Notes: a model not told the origin generated them from the letters alone. A DNA stretch of 64,000 nt from an uncultured Agrobacterium sp. (GCA_913777615.1 CAJYTK010000004.1:124001-188000); one strand, 5' to 3'; counted from the first letter of the stretch, positions 52,296 through 63,064 are shown. Made by a program: numbers and translations.

Positions 52296-54848
52296 ATGAT
52301 GCCTTTAGACCAAAAGGTCGATCTCACGAACTGTGACAAAGAACCGATCCATATTCCTGGCAGCATTCAGCCGCATGGATGTCTTATCGTCTGCGATAAT
52401 GCGATGCGCACCATTCTGCGCTATTCTGAAAACTGCGAGGCGTTTCTCGGCGTTTCCGGCGATTTGTCGGGAAGACAGGCAGAAGAGATTTTCGGTCACG
52501 AGGTCGTCCACGATCTGCGCAACGCCTTGACGGTAACGGCAAGCAGCAACCGCGCAGCCCTTCTACCGGGTGTCCGCCTAGCAAATGGCAAGGCCTTCGA
52601 TATTGCCATCCATCGCTATAAATCCGTCACGATCATCGAGCTCGAGATTGCCAATGAAGAGGCCCAGCCTCTGCATACCGCGCAGTTGATGATTGATCGG
52701 ATTCGCGAGGCCGACAATGTCGACAGCCTCATTTCCCGAACTTCAAGGCTCGTCAAAGCGATGCTCGGCTATGACCGGGTGATGATCTACCGGTTTGAGC
52801 AGGATGGTGCCGGCAAGGTCATCGCCGAGGCAAAACAGCCTTCGCTGGAGAGTTTCCTTGGCCAGTATTTTCCTGCCAGCGATATTCCACAGCAGGCGCG
52901 TACGCTTTATCTCAAAAACACGCTCCGGATCATTTCCAATACGACGGGCGACGCTGTTCCGGTGATCCCGCGCGTCGATGCATCGGGAGAACACCTCGAC
53001 CTCTCCTATGCCCATTTGCGTAGCGTTTCTCCCATCCATTGCGAATATCTGCGCAATATGGGCGTCTCGGCCTCCATGTCGATTTCCATTATCGTCGAAG
53101 GCGAGTTGTGGGGATTGATCGCCTGTCATCACTATTCTCCGCGTATTCTGCCAATGTCGGTGCGGATTGCGGCGGAAATGTTCGGTGAGTTCTTTTCCCT
53201 GCACCTCCAGGCGCTTAAGCAGCATAAAAAGCTGATGACGACGCAGGATGCCCATGCCGCACTCGACAGGTTCCTGCGCCTTGCGACTCATCAATCGGAT
53301 ATAGAAGAGCTTCTCGCGGACAACCTGCACGATTTCAAAACACTGATGCCTTGCGACGGTGTCGGACTTTGGATGAATGACAACTGGTATGGCGTCGGAA
53401 GCACGCCGCCGGAAGCTTCCATTCCCCAGATTGGCAGGCTGTTGCATTCCGTGGCCGATGGCAAGGTTTGGGCCACCCATGCCCTCTTTCACCACCTGCC
53501 CGAAGCAGAGTTGTACAGCAGCCAGACGGCAGGTCTGATGGCTGTCTCGCTCTCGCAGGTGAAGAGCGACTACCTGCTGTTCTTCCGCAAGGAATTGATC
53601 CAGACGCTCAATTGGGGCGGCAATCCGGAGAAATCTTACCAGACCGGCCCTCTGGGGGATCGTCTGACTCCACGCAAGAGCTTTGCCATCTGGAAGGAAA
53701 CTGTCCATCAACAGGCCCAGCCCTGGACCGAGGAAGACCGCCAGATCGCCGAGGCAACGCGTGTGGCTCTGGTGGAAGTAGCGTTTCGCCATAGCGAATT
53801 GATGGCGGATGAAAGAGCCCGCGCCGAAGTGCGCCAGCGAATGCTCAATGAAGAGTTGAACCACCGCGTCAAGAACGTGTTGGCCATTATCAAGTCGCTG
53901 GTTGGCAATCCCACGCAGGAAGGCCGCACTCTGGAAGACTATGTCACGGCCTTGAAGGGTCGCATCCAGGCGCTCTCCTTTGCCCACGACCAAGTGGTGC
54001 GCGGCGAAGGCGGCGGCATGTTGAAAGACCTTCTGGAGGCCGAACTTTCGCCCCACCGGTCACCCGAAACGACGATCACGCTCGATGGACCTGCTGTGAT
54101 GGTCGATTCGCGCGCCTTTTCCGTTATGGCGCTGGTCTTGCATGAACTTGCAACCAACGCCGCCAAATATGGCGCTCTCGCCCATTCTGGCGGAGAGCTT
54201 TACGTCAGCTGGCAGCTAAACGAGCGGCGCGATTGCGTTCTCGACTGGCAGGAAAAAGCACGCACACACATAACGCCCCCGGCCAAAACCGGCTTCGGTA
54301 CGGCGCTCATCAGCCGTAGCGTGCCCTATGATCTCGGTGGCAAGAGCCGCATCGATTACCTGCCCCATGGGCTGGAAGCCCAGATCGTTATACCCGCACG
54401 TCACGCCTCAATTAGCGTCGCGGAGGCAAATATCGACACTCAGTTTGGCGGAAGAGCCGATCCCGCAGCCTACTCGCCGGAGGAAAAGTTGAACGTATTT
54501 CTTGTCGAAGACCAGATGCTCATCGCTATGGACGTGGAGTACATGCTCGAACAGCACGGTATTACAGATATCGAAACGTCCTCGTCCTCCGCTATGGCGC
54601 TCGAAAAGCTGAAGACGGCCAAACCGGATGTCGCCATCCTCGACATCAACCTCGGCAACGACACCTCGATCCCGGTGGCATATGAGTTGCTGAGACGCGA
54701 AATTCCATTCATGTTCGCCACAGGCTATGGCGATGGCATCATGGTGCCAGGAGAACTGGCGCATGTGCCGATCATCCGCAAGCCCTATGACGAGGCGTCT
54801 CTTCTGGCGTCAATCGGGAAACTCGTGGGTAAGAAGGTGAGCGCCTGA
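52296..54848 (+). CDS. Bacteriophytochrome with HWE histidine kinase and receiver domain
   Basis: An 850-aa red/far-red light sensor. The PAS domain holds the biliverdin-binding Cys13 in LTNCDKEPIHIPGSIQPHG. The GAF domain has PASDIP (193-198). A PHY domain and an HWE-family kinase follow, with the phosphoacceptor His523 in NEELNHRVKNVL and NELATNAAKYG-type ATP-lid motifs. A fused receiver domain at the end has Asp783 in VAILDINLG. This layout and length resemble Agrobacterium Agp2 (BphP2), a bathy phytochrome that rests in the Pfr form. It starts at ATG 52296, which makes the chromophore cysteine residue 13. No heme oxygenase gene is adjacent. Confidence 0.9.
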   Translation: MMPLDQKVDLTNCDKEPIHIPGSIQPHGCLIVCDNAMRTILRYSENCEAFLGVSGDLSGRQAEEIFGHEVVHDLRNALTVTASSNRAALLPGVRLANGKAFDIAIHRYKSVTIIELEIANEEAQPLHTAQLMIDRIREADNVDSLISRTSRLVKAMLGYDRVMIYRFEQDGAGKVIAEAKQPSLESFLGQYFPASDIPQQARTLYLKNTLRIISNTTGDAVPVIPRVDASGEHLDLSYAHLRSVSPIHCEYLRNMGVSASMSISIIVEGELWGLIACHHYSPRILPMSVRIAAEMFGEFFSLHLQALKQHKKLMTTQDAHAALDRFLRLATHQSDIEELLADNLHDFKTLMPCDGVGLWMNDNWYGVGSTPPEASIPQIGRLLHSVADGKVWATHALFHHLPEAELYSSQTAGLMAVSLSQVKSDYLLFFRKELIQTLNWGGNPEKSYQTGPLGDRLTPRKSFAIWKETVHQQAQPWTEEDRQIAEATRVALVEVAFRHSELMADERARAEVRQRMLNEELNHRVKNVLAIIKSLVGNPTQEGRTLEDYVTALKGRIQALSFAHDQVVRGEGGGMLKDLLEAELSPHRSPETTITLDGPAVMVDSRAFSVMALVLHELATNAAKYGALAHSGGELYVSWQLNERRDCVLDWQEKARTHITPPAKTGFGTALISRSVPYDLGGKSRIDYLPHGLEAQIVIPARHASISVAEANIDTQFGGRADPAAYSPEEKLNVFLVEDQMLIAMDVEYMLEQHGITDIETSSSSAMALEKLKTAKPDVAILDINLGNDTSIPVAYELLRREIPFMFATGYGDGIMVPGELAHVPIIRKPYDEASLLASIGKLVGKKVSA

Positions 54849-54894
54849 AGCGCATCACAACGCGGTTTGGCATGTCTGCTTCACGATACGACGG

Positions 54895-55899
54895 TCAGCC
54901 GCCTGGAAGCTTCAACCGCTTGACGTCATCGGAGGTGAGCGGATCGCCGATGAGAAAACGAAAATCGGTCACGATATATTTGTCGATATCGACGACGCAC
55001 CGGTAGTAGACCGATATCCACTGAGCGCCAGTGTAAAAGGCGCCCTTCGCGTCCATGACATTGCCCGAAATCGGGTAATTCTTCAGTGTGTGAGGTTGTA
55101 GTCCAACATAAGGTCCGCGGCTGCGTCCGATCTGAGCCATCGTCTCCGCTACACACAATTGCTCGACACGCTTCTGCGGAGGTAACTTGCCCATGATCTG
55201 GCGAAGCATGGGACGCGGACGTTTACCGCTCGCCAGTATTTTCTTCACAGGTTTCAGTTGCGGGTTCCCCTCACCGGAGGTCGGCGCTTGCGCTTGTCCA
55301 GACTTTCGACCTTCTGTCTCTGGTCTCGGCAGCGGTATAGCGGTGGCCACTTGATCCTGAGCGCTCGGCTTATCAGAGGCTAGTATCTCACCGACGGCAG
55401 CATTGGCTGGCATCCCTGTGAAATCCAGCTTCTCCGGCATCTGAGAGGATTGAGAATTCTCCTGACTGTTTTCGATGTTGGACTGCGCGTTTTCAGCGCC
55501 TGCGTCGACCGCTTCTGTCGGCTGAGGCTTTTCCTGCCCACCCTCATCCGTCTGCTCGCCTGGCTCATCGCGCGCATCGAGCTGCGTTTTGTCCGGACGA
55601 ATCGCAACGCTTGGAAGGCTCGAAGCCCTTGGACTTTCCTGCGGCGGAGTCGGCGGCTCGGGTTTCTTCGCCTCTTCCGCCTTCTTCGTTTCTTCCGCTT
55701 TCTTCTCTTCTGGAGGCGGCTTCTCTTTAGGAGGCTCTACCAGTTCCACGCTCACGCTCTCAGGTTCAGAAGAGGTCGAAATCTGATAGTTGCCATAACG
55801 GTAGAGCGTCACGAGGAGCAAACCATGCATCAGCACGGAGGCCAGGACGACCCACATCACTTGCTGCATGTTCTGTTTCGAGCGTCTTTCCATAGGCAT
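54895..55899 (-). CDS. DUF930 domain-containing membrane-anchored protein
   Basis: A 334-aa protein with a TonB-like layout. It has one N-terminal membrane helix (VMWVVLASVLMHGLLLVTLY) and then a long Glu/Lys/Pro-rich stretch (residues about 45-150) that could span the periplasm. The C-terminal globular DUF930 domain (PPQKRVEQLCVAETMAQIG, SVYYRCVVDIDKYIVTDFRFLIGD) has two Cys. Common in rhizobia; function unknown. It converges on the phytochrome gene. Confidence 0.8.
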   Translation of the reverse strand: MPMERRSKQNMQQVMWVVLASVLMHGLLLVTLYRYGNYQISTSSEPESVSVELVEPPKEKPPPEEKKAEETKKAEEAKKPEPPTPPQESPRASSLPSVAIRPDKTQLDARDEPGEQTDEGGQEKPQPTEAVDAGAENAQSNIENSQENSQSSQMPEKLDFTGMPANAAVGEILASDKPSAQDQVATAIPLPRPETEGRKSGQAQAPTSGEGNPQLKPVKKILASGKRPRPMLRQIMGKLPPQKRVEQLCVAETMAQIGRSRGPYVGLQPHTLKNYPISGNVMDAKGAFYTGAQWISVYYRCVVDIDKYIVTDFRFLIGDPLTSDDVKRLKLPGG

Positions 55900-56008
55900 C
55901 AGTTCTCAAGCGGCCAAAGCAGGGTTCGCGCGAAGGGTTGGGGCGATATTGACCCCAAGGATTTTATTGGCAGTTCCGGCATGAAAACCGAAAACCTCAA
56001 GAAAGCAA

Positions 56009-56037
56009 AAAACCCGGCCATCGTCTGACCGGGTTTT
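56009..56037 (-). terminator. Rho-independent terminator of rpoD
   Basis: A 9-bp stem (AAAACCCGG / CCGGGTTTT) with an 11-nt loop, 22 bp after the rpoD stop. On the minus strand it is followed by TTTTTTGC. Confidence 0.85.
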
Positions 56038-56058
56038 GAAATTTTGGCGGCAGGCCGA

Positions 56059-58113
56059 TCAACTGTCGAGGAACGAGCGCAGCTTGCGCGAACGGCTCGG
56101 GTGCTTCAGCTTGCGCAGCGCCTTGGCTTCGATCTGACGGATACGTTCGCGCGTTACCGAGAACTGCTGTCCAACTTCTTCCAGCGTGTGGTCGGTGTTC
56201 ATGCCGATACCGAAGCGCATGCGGAGCACGCGCTCTTCGCGTGGCGTCAGCGATGCCAGAACGCGGGTCGTCGTTTCGCGCAGGTTTGCCTGAATGGCAG
56301 CGTCGATCGGTAGAAGCGCGTTCTTGTCCTCGATGAAGTCACCGAGATGCGAATCCTCTTCATCACCGACCGGCGTTTCGAGAGAAATCGGCTCCTTGGC
56401 AATCTTCAGGACCTTGCGGACCTTTTCGAGCGGCATGGCCAGCTTTTCAGCCAGCTCTTCCGGCGTCGGTTCGCGACCGATTTCATGCAGCATCTGGCGC
56501 GATGTACGAACGATCTTGTTGATCGTTTCGATCATATGCACTGGAATACGGATCGTGCGCGCCTGGTCGGCAATCGAGCGGGTGATCGCCTGACGAATCC
56601 ACCATGTGGCGTAGGTCGAGAACTTGTAGCCGCGACGATATTCGAACTTGTCGACCGCCTTCATCAGGCCGATATTGCCTTCCTGAATGAGATCGAGGAA
56701 CTGCAAACCGCGGTTGGTGTACTTCTTGGCAATCGAGATCACCAGACGAAGATTGGCTTCCACCATTTCCTTCTTGGCGATACGTGCTTCGCGCTCACCC
56801 TTCTGCACCATCGAAACGATGCGGCGGAATTCGGCGATCGAAATACCGGTTTCCTGTGCCAGATTCTGAATTTCCTGGCGGATATCGCGGATCGTATTGT
56901 TCTCTTCGCGCGCAAATTCCTTCCAGCCCTTGGCTGCAAGGTTGGCAATGGACTTCATCCAGTTCGGATCGAGTTCCGCGCCGTGATACTGCTCCAGGAA
57001 GCTATCGCGCTTCACGCCGTAGGATTCGGCAAGACGCAACAGACGGCCTTCGTTCTGCATCAGACGCTTGGAAATGTCGTAGAGCTGCTCGACAAGGCTG
57101 TCGATGCGGTTCTGGTTCAGCGACAGCGACTTCACCGCCGTGATCAGCTGATCCTTCAGCTCCTTGTAGCGACGCTCCTGACCGGTGGACAACGTACCCG
57201 TGCACGCAAGACGCGCCTCGACCTGCTGATCCTGAAGCTTGCGCAGCTTCTTGTAGGTATCGGCAATCGTGTCGAGCGTTTCCATGACCTGCGGACGCAG
57301 TTCCGCTTCCATAGCGGCAAGAGACAGGTTCGACTCGTCGTCGTCCTCTTCTTCCTCTTCCGGCGGCAAGCCTTCGCCGCCGACATTGGTCACGTCGTCG
57401 TCACCGCCCGGGTTACGCGCGCGGCGGGTCTTTTCCTTTTCTTCGGCAGCCTTGCGGTCAGCCTCGATCTTTTCCGGGCTCTGGAACTGCGGCGCGGCCT
57501 TGGCCTCAGGACCGGAATAGGTAGTTTCAAGATCGATGATCTCGCGCAGCAGCGTCGTGCCTTCGTTGAGTTCGTCGCGCCAGATGATCAGCGCCTGGAA
57601 CGTCAAAGGGCTCTCGCACAGGCCCGAGATCATCGTCTCGCGGCCGGCCTCGATGCGCTTGGCAATGGCAATTTCGCCTTCGCGCGACAGAAGCTCTACT
57701 GAGCCCATTTCGCGCAGATACATGCGCACCGGGTCGTCGGTTCGGTCTGTCGGTTCTTTCTTCTTGGCGGTTGCAACGGCCGTGCCGCTGGAAGGCGCAA
57801 GTTCGCCACCTTCGGACTCGTCACTGTCGGAATCGTCGCCGTCGGCCTCGGGGGAAGCTTCCTCGGCGTCCTCGTCTTCTACAACGTTGATGCCCATCTC
57901 GCTGAGCATCGCCATGATGTCTTCGATGCGATCGGGATCGACCTGATCGGACGGCAGAACTTCGTTCAGCTCATCCATGGTGACGTAGCCGCGCTTCTTG
58001 GCGGCCTTGATCATTTTCTTGACCGCGTCATCCGAAAGATCGAGAAGCGGCCCATCCGTCGCGCCATCGCGTTCGTTTTCAGCTTCTTCGTTTTCTTTGA
58101 CTTTGGTTGCCAT
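56059..58113 (-). CDS. rpoD: RNA polymerase primary sigma factor (sigma-70)
   Basis: Directs RNA polymerase to housekeeping promoters. Length 684 aa, full. It has an acidic N-terminal region 1.1 and a long non-conserved region with Glu/Asp runs. Region 2 ([49 protein letters not shown]), region 3 and region 4 ([16 protein letters not shown] and the [23 protein letters not shown]) are all present. It follows dnaG on the same strand after a 440-bp gap that should hold its own promoter. Confidence 0.97.
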   Translation of the reverse strand: MATKVKENEEAENERDGATDGPLLDLSDDAVKKMIKAAKKRGYVTMDELNEVLPSDQVDPDRIEDIMAMLSEMGINVVEDEDAEEASPEADGDDSDSDESEGGELAPSSGTAVATAKKKEPTDRTDDPVRMYLREMGSVELLSREGEIAIAKRIEAGRETMISGLCESPLTFQALIIWRDELNEGTTLLREIIDLETTYSGPEAKAAPQFQSPEKIEADRKAAEEKEKTRRARNPGGDDDVTNVGGEGLPPEEEEEDDDESNLSLAAMEAELRPQVMETLDTIADTYKKLRKLQDQQVEARLACTGTLSTGQERRYKELKDQLITAVKSLSLNQNRIDSLVEQLYDISKRLMQNEGRLLRLAESYGVKRDSFLEQYHGAELDPNWMKSIANLAAKGWKEFAREENNTIRDIRQEIQNLAQETGISIAEFRRIVSMVQKGEREARIAKKEMVEANLRLVISIAKKYTNRGLQFLDLIQEGNIGLMKAVDKFEYRRGYKFSTYATWWIRQAITRSIADQARTIRIPVHMIETINKIVRTSRQMLHEIGREPTPEELAEKLAMPLEKVRKVLKIAKEPISLETPVGDEEDSHLGDFIEDKNALLPIDAAIQANLRETTTRVLASLTPREERVLRMRFGIGMNTDHTLEEVGQQFSVTRERIRQIEAKALRKLKHPSRSRKLRSFLDS

Positions 58114-58553
58114 CTATCTCGTCGCTTTCCCTGACGCTACTATCCGCCTCGGGCCAACGCCCTCCACCTCATAAAGGTTTCCGGCAGCAGCCCCGAATCA
58201 CGTCAAACACCTAACGGAATGATCTTTAATTGCCGATTAAACGCGGCACATGCCGGTGGAACCTCAAGACATTGCATCCGGAAATACATGCTCATGCAGT
58301 TTCGATCCGCCAAGGTCCATTCCACCTTACTTTTCCTGAAATGGTGATTCCCGCTATTTCCCGTTACGTCAAGCCTTTCCGGCCAGACCTAGGGTTAAAA
58401 ACCGAAAAAGCCGTCATAGCGGCAACATTTTGCGGGCCTTCACCAACGTATCCCCTATTTAGGGCAATAATCTCAAAAGGCAAGCCTGAGCGCGTCGAAA
58501 CAGAAAAACCGTGCCGCGCAAAACGTTGCAGAATTTCCAGGTGAGGAGCGGCG
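58114..58553. other. 440-bp gap between dnaG and rpoD
   Basis: No supported gene. A 67-codon minus-strand frame (58364-58567) overlaps the dnaG end by 14 bp but has no recognisable content. The interval probably contains the rpoD promoter. Confidence 0.5.
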
Positions 58554-60539
58554 TCATCCATGACCATAGGCAGGCCCCTTAACCCTGCCCGACATCACGC
58601 CGAACCCATCGATGATCGCTTCCTGATTCTCCATGCGCCCGATCTCGAGCTGCACTTCGGAAAGCGCGCGCATCAAAAGACCGACGCGCTCTCCATCCCC
58701 CACCTCCGTTGCCTCGGCGATCTCTCGCTCCAGATCGATCTTCTGCCAACGCAATGCCTTGGTACGTTTGTGCAGCGATAGCGCCTGAATATAGCCTTCT
58801 CGCGCATCCTCGGGCGCCGCCTGCTCGGTCGCTGTCCAGAGCCGTGCATTGCGCACCTGCTGGTTCATCGCCTTCACCAGCGCCCCGAACCCTTGAGCCT
58901 CCATCCGCTCCATCAGCCCGTCGCGAGACAGGTCGGCGGCGTTTTCTGCCGCATAGGTCAAGACCTGAGACCACAGCCGCTGAAGATCACGGTTTTCATA
59001 ATCGATGGCGGCAATCTCGTCATACTCCTCAAGCAACAGCTGCGGATGATTGACGATGGTCAGCGCCAGCACACTTTCACGAAGGGCGGGCGTTGCGAGA
59101 TAGCCCTTGACGAGACCGGACTGACTGAGCCGATCGGAAATCCCCCCACTATTACCGGATGAGGCGTTCCCCTGACCGCGTTGTCCATTTCTCACCTGAG
59201 CGGGAGCCCCGCGCCCGAAATTGCGGTTCGGCATCGTGTTGCCGCCGCGTTGAAACTGCGGCTGGAAGAATGCATTCAGCCGGTCACGCATATCCTGCTG
59301 ATAGAAACGGCGCACACTTTCGTCGCCGATGACCGAAACGATCTGGCGAAGACGGTTTTCCAGTTCGGCGCGTTTTTCCGGCGTATCGAAAGCGGTGGAC
59401 GCGGTTTCACGGCTCCAGATCATCGAGGCCAGTGGCTTTGCTTCTGAAAGCACGCGGTCGAAAGGCGCCCTGCCCTCATGGCGCACCAGATCGTCCGGAT
59501 CCTTGCCGTCGGGCAGCAGCGCGAAACTTACTGAACGACCGGGTTTGATATGCGGCAGCGCAAGATCGGCGGCACGGTTTGCAGCGCGAATACCCGCCCC
59601 GTCGCCATCGAAGCACAGAATCGGCTGCGACGACATTTTCCAGAGAAGTTCGAGCTGGTTTTCCGTCAACGCCGTTCCGAGCGGCGCAACCGCGTTCTCG
59701 ACACCCGCCTGGTAGAGCGCAATCACATCCATATAGCCTTCGACTGCAATGACGGTACCGGCAGACTGCGTCGCTCGGCGCGCGCGGGCGAAATTGTAGA
59801 GGACGCTGCCCTTATGGAAGAGTTCGGTCTCGTTGGAGTTGAGATATTTCGCCAGCGCATCGGAGGCCATGGCGCGGCCACCGAAAGCGATGACCTTTTC
59901 ACGCGCAGACAGGATCGGAAACATGATGCGGTCGCGGAAACGGTCGTAGGAAAGCGGCACATTCTCATACACGACAAGGCCGCAGGCCTCCATCTGCTCC
60001 TTGGTAATGCCTTTGGCCGCAAGATGCTCTTTCAGCGCATTGCGACTATCGGGCGCATAACCCAGCCGGAAGGTCTCGATGGTGCGCCCCGTCAGCCCGC
60101 GATCGCGCAGATAAGCGCGCGCTCTCGCGCCAACTGCCGTTTGCAACCGGTCCTGAAAGAACAGGGTCGCCATCTCCATGACGTCCTGAAGCGAGGCGCG
60201 CTCGCGCTCGCGTCGTTCGGCCTGCACGTCCGGCTGCGGCATGGCGACACCCGCCATGTCGGCGATTTGCTGCACAGCCTCGGGAAAAGCCATACCGTCG
60301 AGGTCGGTCAGAAAGCGAAAGTGATCTCCCGACACCCCGCAGCCGAAGCAATGGTAGCGTCCTTTGCGATCTTCGCAGTGAAAGCTCGGGCTCTTCTCGC
60401 CATGAAAGGGGCAGCAGGCCCAAAAGTCGCCTTTCGACGCGTTGCTCTTCTTCCGGTCCCACGTCACACGTTTGCCGATGACATCGGAGATGTTCACCCG
60501 GTCGCGTATCTCGTCGAGGAAGGAGTTTGAAAAGCGCAT
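58554..60539 (-). CDS. dnaG: DNA primase
   Basis: Makes RNA primers for DNA replication. Length 661 aa. The N-terminal CHC2 zinc finger is C43-P-F-H46 with C64-x-x-C67 (CPFHGEKSPSFH, YHCFGC). The TOPRIM catalytic core includes VIAVEGYMDVIAL and LCFDGDGAGIRAA, and a C-terminal DnaB-interaction region closes the protein. It lies upstream of rpoD on the same strand, the usual macromolecular-synthesis order. Confidence 0.97.
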   Translation of the reverse strand: MRFSNSFLDEIRDRVNISDVIGKRVTWDRKKSNASKGDFWACCPFHGEKSPSFHCEDRKGRYHCFGCGVSGDHFRFLTDLDGMAFPEAVQQIADMAGVAMPQPDVQAERRERERASLQDVMEMATLFFQDRLQTAVGARARAYLRDRGLTGRTIETFRLGYAPDSRNALKEHLAAKGITKEQMEACGLVVYENVPLSYDRFRDRIMFPILSAREKVIAFGGRAMASDALAKYLNSNETELFHKGSVLYNFARARRATQSAGTVIAVEGYMDVIALYQAGVENAVAPLGTALTENQLELLWKMSSQPILCFDGDGAGIRAANRAADLALPHIKPGRSVSFALLPDGKDPDDLVRHEGRAPFDRVLSEAKPLASMIWSRETASTAFDTPEKRAELENRLRQIVSVIGDESVRRFYQQDMRDRLNAFFQPQFQRGGNTMPNRNFGRGAPAQVRNGQRGQGNASSGNSGGISDRLSQSGLVKGYLATPALRESVLALTIVNHPQLLLEEYDEIAAIDYENRDLQRLWSQVLTYAAENAADLSRDGLMERMEAQGFGALVKAMNQQVRNARLWTATEQAAPEDAREGYIQALSLHKRTKALRWQKIDLEREIAEATEVGDGERVGLLMRALSEVQLEIGRMENQEAIIDGFGVMSGRVKGPAYGHG

Positions 60540-60973
60540 TTTACCTGAAATCTCTGTCGGCCATCCGCCGATCTTCTATATAAGCCCGTAAGCAGTGAAA
60601 TACCAAGCCTGCCGCACCCTCATGCCCGTTATTCACAGTCTACGGCAACAGAATCGGCCCGAAAATCGGATGCTGTTTTCAGAAAGCACGATGCGTAGTT
60701 TCAACAAGGCAAAGCGTCCTTTTTGCGTTCGATGGGACGCATAGCGCTCTCCGACGCAGATCACCGCCTCTATCGAAACTTCGGGCAAAATTGCGGCAGA
60801 AACCATCGGCTCCAAATTACCTATTTGTAATTTGAAGAACCAGAAGCCGCGTGGCACTCTCTGATCATCGACATGAGGTCGAGTGTTGAGAGTAAATTCG
60901 GAAGGCCAGGGCAACATCCCCCCACCGCTTGCCCTATAAGAGAACGCCCGTCCGCAGGCGTACCTTCCGGTAA
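60540..60973. other. Upstream region of dnaG, no gene seen
   Basis: About 430 bp between the dnaG start and the terminator of the yqeY-like gene. Open frames here lack known content. It should carry the dnaG promoter. Confidence 0.5.
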
Positions 60974-61011
60974 AAGAAAGGCAGGGCACCCACATATGCC
61001 CTGCCTTTCTT
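60974..61011 (-). terminator. Long terminator hairpin downstream of the yqeY-like gene
   Basis: A perfect 15-bp inverted repeat (60974-60988 and 60997-61011) with an 8-nt loop. On the minus strand it is followed by TTACC after the stem, which itself ends in TCTT; T-rich on both sides. Confidence 0.8.
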
Positions 61012-61040
61012 ATTTTCACACTCCGGCAAAGCTCGAAGGA

Positions 61041-61493
61041 TTACTTCAGCAGTTCCTTGATCTGCGCGGATGCCTTGGCGAAATCGATACGACCGGGATA
61101 GCGCTCCTTCAGAACCGCCATGACCTTGCCCATGTCGCGCAGGCCGGATGCCTCCGTCTCGGCAATCACGCCTTCGATGATGCCGCGAACCTCGGCCTCG
61201 GGAATTTCTTCCGGCATGAAGGACTTGATGATGGCGATCTCGTCGCGCTCTTGATTGGCAAGTTCCTCACGCCCGGCCTTTTCGTAGATGGCAGAGGACT
61301 CCTCGCGCTGCTTGATCATCTTAGCGAGAATCTGCAGGATTTCCTCGTCCGACACCGGCTCCTTGCCGACGCCGCGATTGGCGATATCGCGATCCTTGAT
61401 GGCCGTCTGCACCAGACGGATCGTCGAAAGGCGAAGGGCATCCTTGGCCTTCATGGCTTCTTTCAGGGCGCTTGCGAATGTATCGCGGATCAT
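61041..61493 (-). CDS. GatB/YqeY domain-containing protein
   Basis: A 150-aa protein of the GatB/YqeY family (MIRDTFASALKEAMKAKDALRLSTIRLV, SDEEILQILAKMIKQREES, FMPEEIPEAEV). The fold is that of the tRNA-binding tail of amidotransferase subunit B, but the free-standing protein's role is not established. ATG 61493 has AAGGAGAAAC upstream; the frame open to 61595 is unlikely. It is divergent from carA. Confidence 0.88.
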   Translation of the reverse strand: MIRDTFASALKEAMKAKDALRLSTIRLVQTAIKDRDIANRGVGKEPVSDEEILQILAKMIKQREESSAIYEKAGREELANQERDEIAIIKSFMPEEIPEAEVRGIIEGVIAETEASGLRDMGKVMAVLKERYPGRIDFAKASAQIKELLK

Positions 61494-61820
61494 CTCTGTT
61501 TCTCCTTGGAAGAGCCGGGCCGGAAGATATTTCCAGCGCAGACCTTTCCTTAACAATTGTGCCGGTGACATAAACGAGCAGGCGCCAATCGGCAAACTGT
61601 TTGCTTAAGTGTTTGAGCAGGCTCGCTTTTAATTCCTGCGGATTCACCGGCCTCGCGGTTGACCGCACGGACCGCTTCCGTTATTTTCCGGCACCTGCAC
61701 GAGAATTTAACGAAGGTTACGACGCGAAGGCTTTCGCGCGTCCTTACTCCGCGAGAAAACATGACCGCTTTCGTCCTGCCTTTCAAGAGGCGGGCCGGAC
61801 CGGCAGAAACGGAAAACGAG
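61494..61820. other. 327-bp divergent promoter region of the yqeY-like gene and carA
   Basis: No separate gene is supported; an in-frame extension of carA reaches 61659 but looks like leader. A 6-bp hairpin (CGCGAA / TTCGCG, 61723-61738) lies about 80 bp before carA and could be part of a leader control. Confidence 0.45.
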
Positions 61821-63026
61821 ATGACCGAGACAGCTCCCTGGACAACACGCAAACCGACCGCCATGCTCGTTCTTGCAGATGGCACCGTGATCGAGGGAAC
61901 CGGTATCGGCGCAACAGGCAAGGTTCAGGCGGAAGTCTGCTTCAACACAGCGCTGACGGGCTATGAGGAAATCCTCACCGACCCGTCCTATCTCGGCCAG
62001 ATCGTCACCTTCACCTTCCCGCATATTGGCAATATCGGCACCAACGACGAAGACATCGAAGACCTGACGCCGGCAGCACGCCACGGCGCGGTCGGCGTCA
62101 TCTTCAAGGCCGACATCACCGATCCGTCGAACTACCGCGCCGCCAAGCATCTCGACGCCTGGCTGAAGAGCCGCGGCATCATCGGTCTCTGCGGCATCGA
62201 CACCCGTGCGCTGACCGCATGGATCCGTGAGAACGGCGCACCGAACGCTGTCATCGCCCACGACCCGAACGGTGTCTTCGACATCGAAGCGCTGAAGGAT
62301 GAAGCCAAGGCCTGGAGCGGTCTCGTCGGTCTCGACCTCGCTATCGAAGCGACGTCAGGCCAGTCCTCCGTCTGGAACGAGACGCCATGGGTCTGGGGCG
62401 AAGGTTACGGCACGCTCGGTGAGCAAGACGCCAAGTACCATGTCGTCTGCGTCGACTTCGGCGTGAAGCGCAATATCCTGCGCCTCTTCGCCGGTCTGGA
62501 TTGCAAGGTCACCGTCGTTCCGGCTCAGACCTCTGCTGAAGACATCATGGCACTGAAGCCGGATGGCGTCTTCCTCTCCAACGGCCCGGGAGATCCTGCG
62601 GCAACCGGCGCTTACGCCGTTCCGGTCATCCAGAACCTGATCAAGACCGAGCTGCCGATCTTCGGCATCTGCCTCGGCCACCAGATGCTCGGTCTTGCCG
62701 TTGGCGCCAAGACCGAGAAGATGCACCAGGGCCACCACGGCGCAAACCACCCGGTCAAGGACTTCACCACCGGCAAGGTGGAAATCGTTTCGATGAACCA
62801 CGGCTTTGCAGTGGACGCGAAGTCTCTTCCGGAAGGCGTTGAAGAGACTCACACTTCGCTTTTCGACGGCACCAATTGCGGCCTGCGCATCACCGGCAAG
62901 CCGGTCTTCTCGGTGCAGCATCACCCGGAAGCGTCTCCTGGCCCGCAGGACAGCCACTACCTCTTCCGCCGTTTCGTCAATTTGCTGCGTGAGAAGAAGG
63001 GCGAACCGGCCCTCGCAGAGCGCTGA
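61821..63026 (+). CDS. carA: Carbamoyl phosphate synthase small subunit
   Basis: Glutaminase subunit that supplies ammonia for carbamoyl phosphate, used for arginine and pyrimidines. Length 401 aa. The N-terminal domain (CFNTALTGYEEILTDPSY, FTFPHIGN) is followed by the class I amidotransferase domain with nucleophile Cys in FGICLGHQMLGL and the His/Glu pair in QHHPEASPGP. ATG 61821 (MTETAPWTTRKP) is chosen over the longer open frame because 401 aa matches the family and GGA lies upstream. carB is not in the window. Confidence 0.96.
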   Translation: MTETAPWTTRKPTAMLVLADGTVIEGTGIGATGKVQAEVCFNTALTGYEEILTDPSYLGQIVTFTFPHIGNIGTNDEDIEDLTPAARHGAVGVIFKADITDPSNYRAAKHLDAWLKSRGIIGLCGIDTRALTAWIRENGAPNAVIAHDPNGVFDIEALKDEAKAWSGLVGLDLAIEATSGQSSVWNETPWVWGEGYGTLGEQDAKYHVVCVDFGVKRNILRLFAGLDCKVTVVPAQTSAEDIMALKPDGVFLSNGPGDPAATGAYAVPVIQNLIKTELPIFGICLGHQMLGLAVGAKTEKMHQGHHGANHPVKDFTTGKVEIVSMNHGFAVDAKSLPEGVEETHTSLFDGTNCGLRITGKPVFSVQHHPEASPGPQDSHYLFRRFVNLLREKKGEPALAER

Positions 63027-63064
63027 TAAGATTCAAAGATCAGTTGAACTTATAACCGGCCCGC

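Noticed and set aside
56347-57702. 451-codon plus-strand frame opposite rpoD
   Set aside because: Antisense of rpoD, whose domains are all intact.
58364-58567. 67-codon minus-strand frame after dnaG
   Set aside because: Only positional support; no motif and a weak start.
60633-61019. 128-codon minus-strand frame upstream of dnaG
   Set aside because: It runs across the terminator hairpin of the yqeY-like gene and has no family features.
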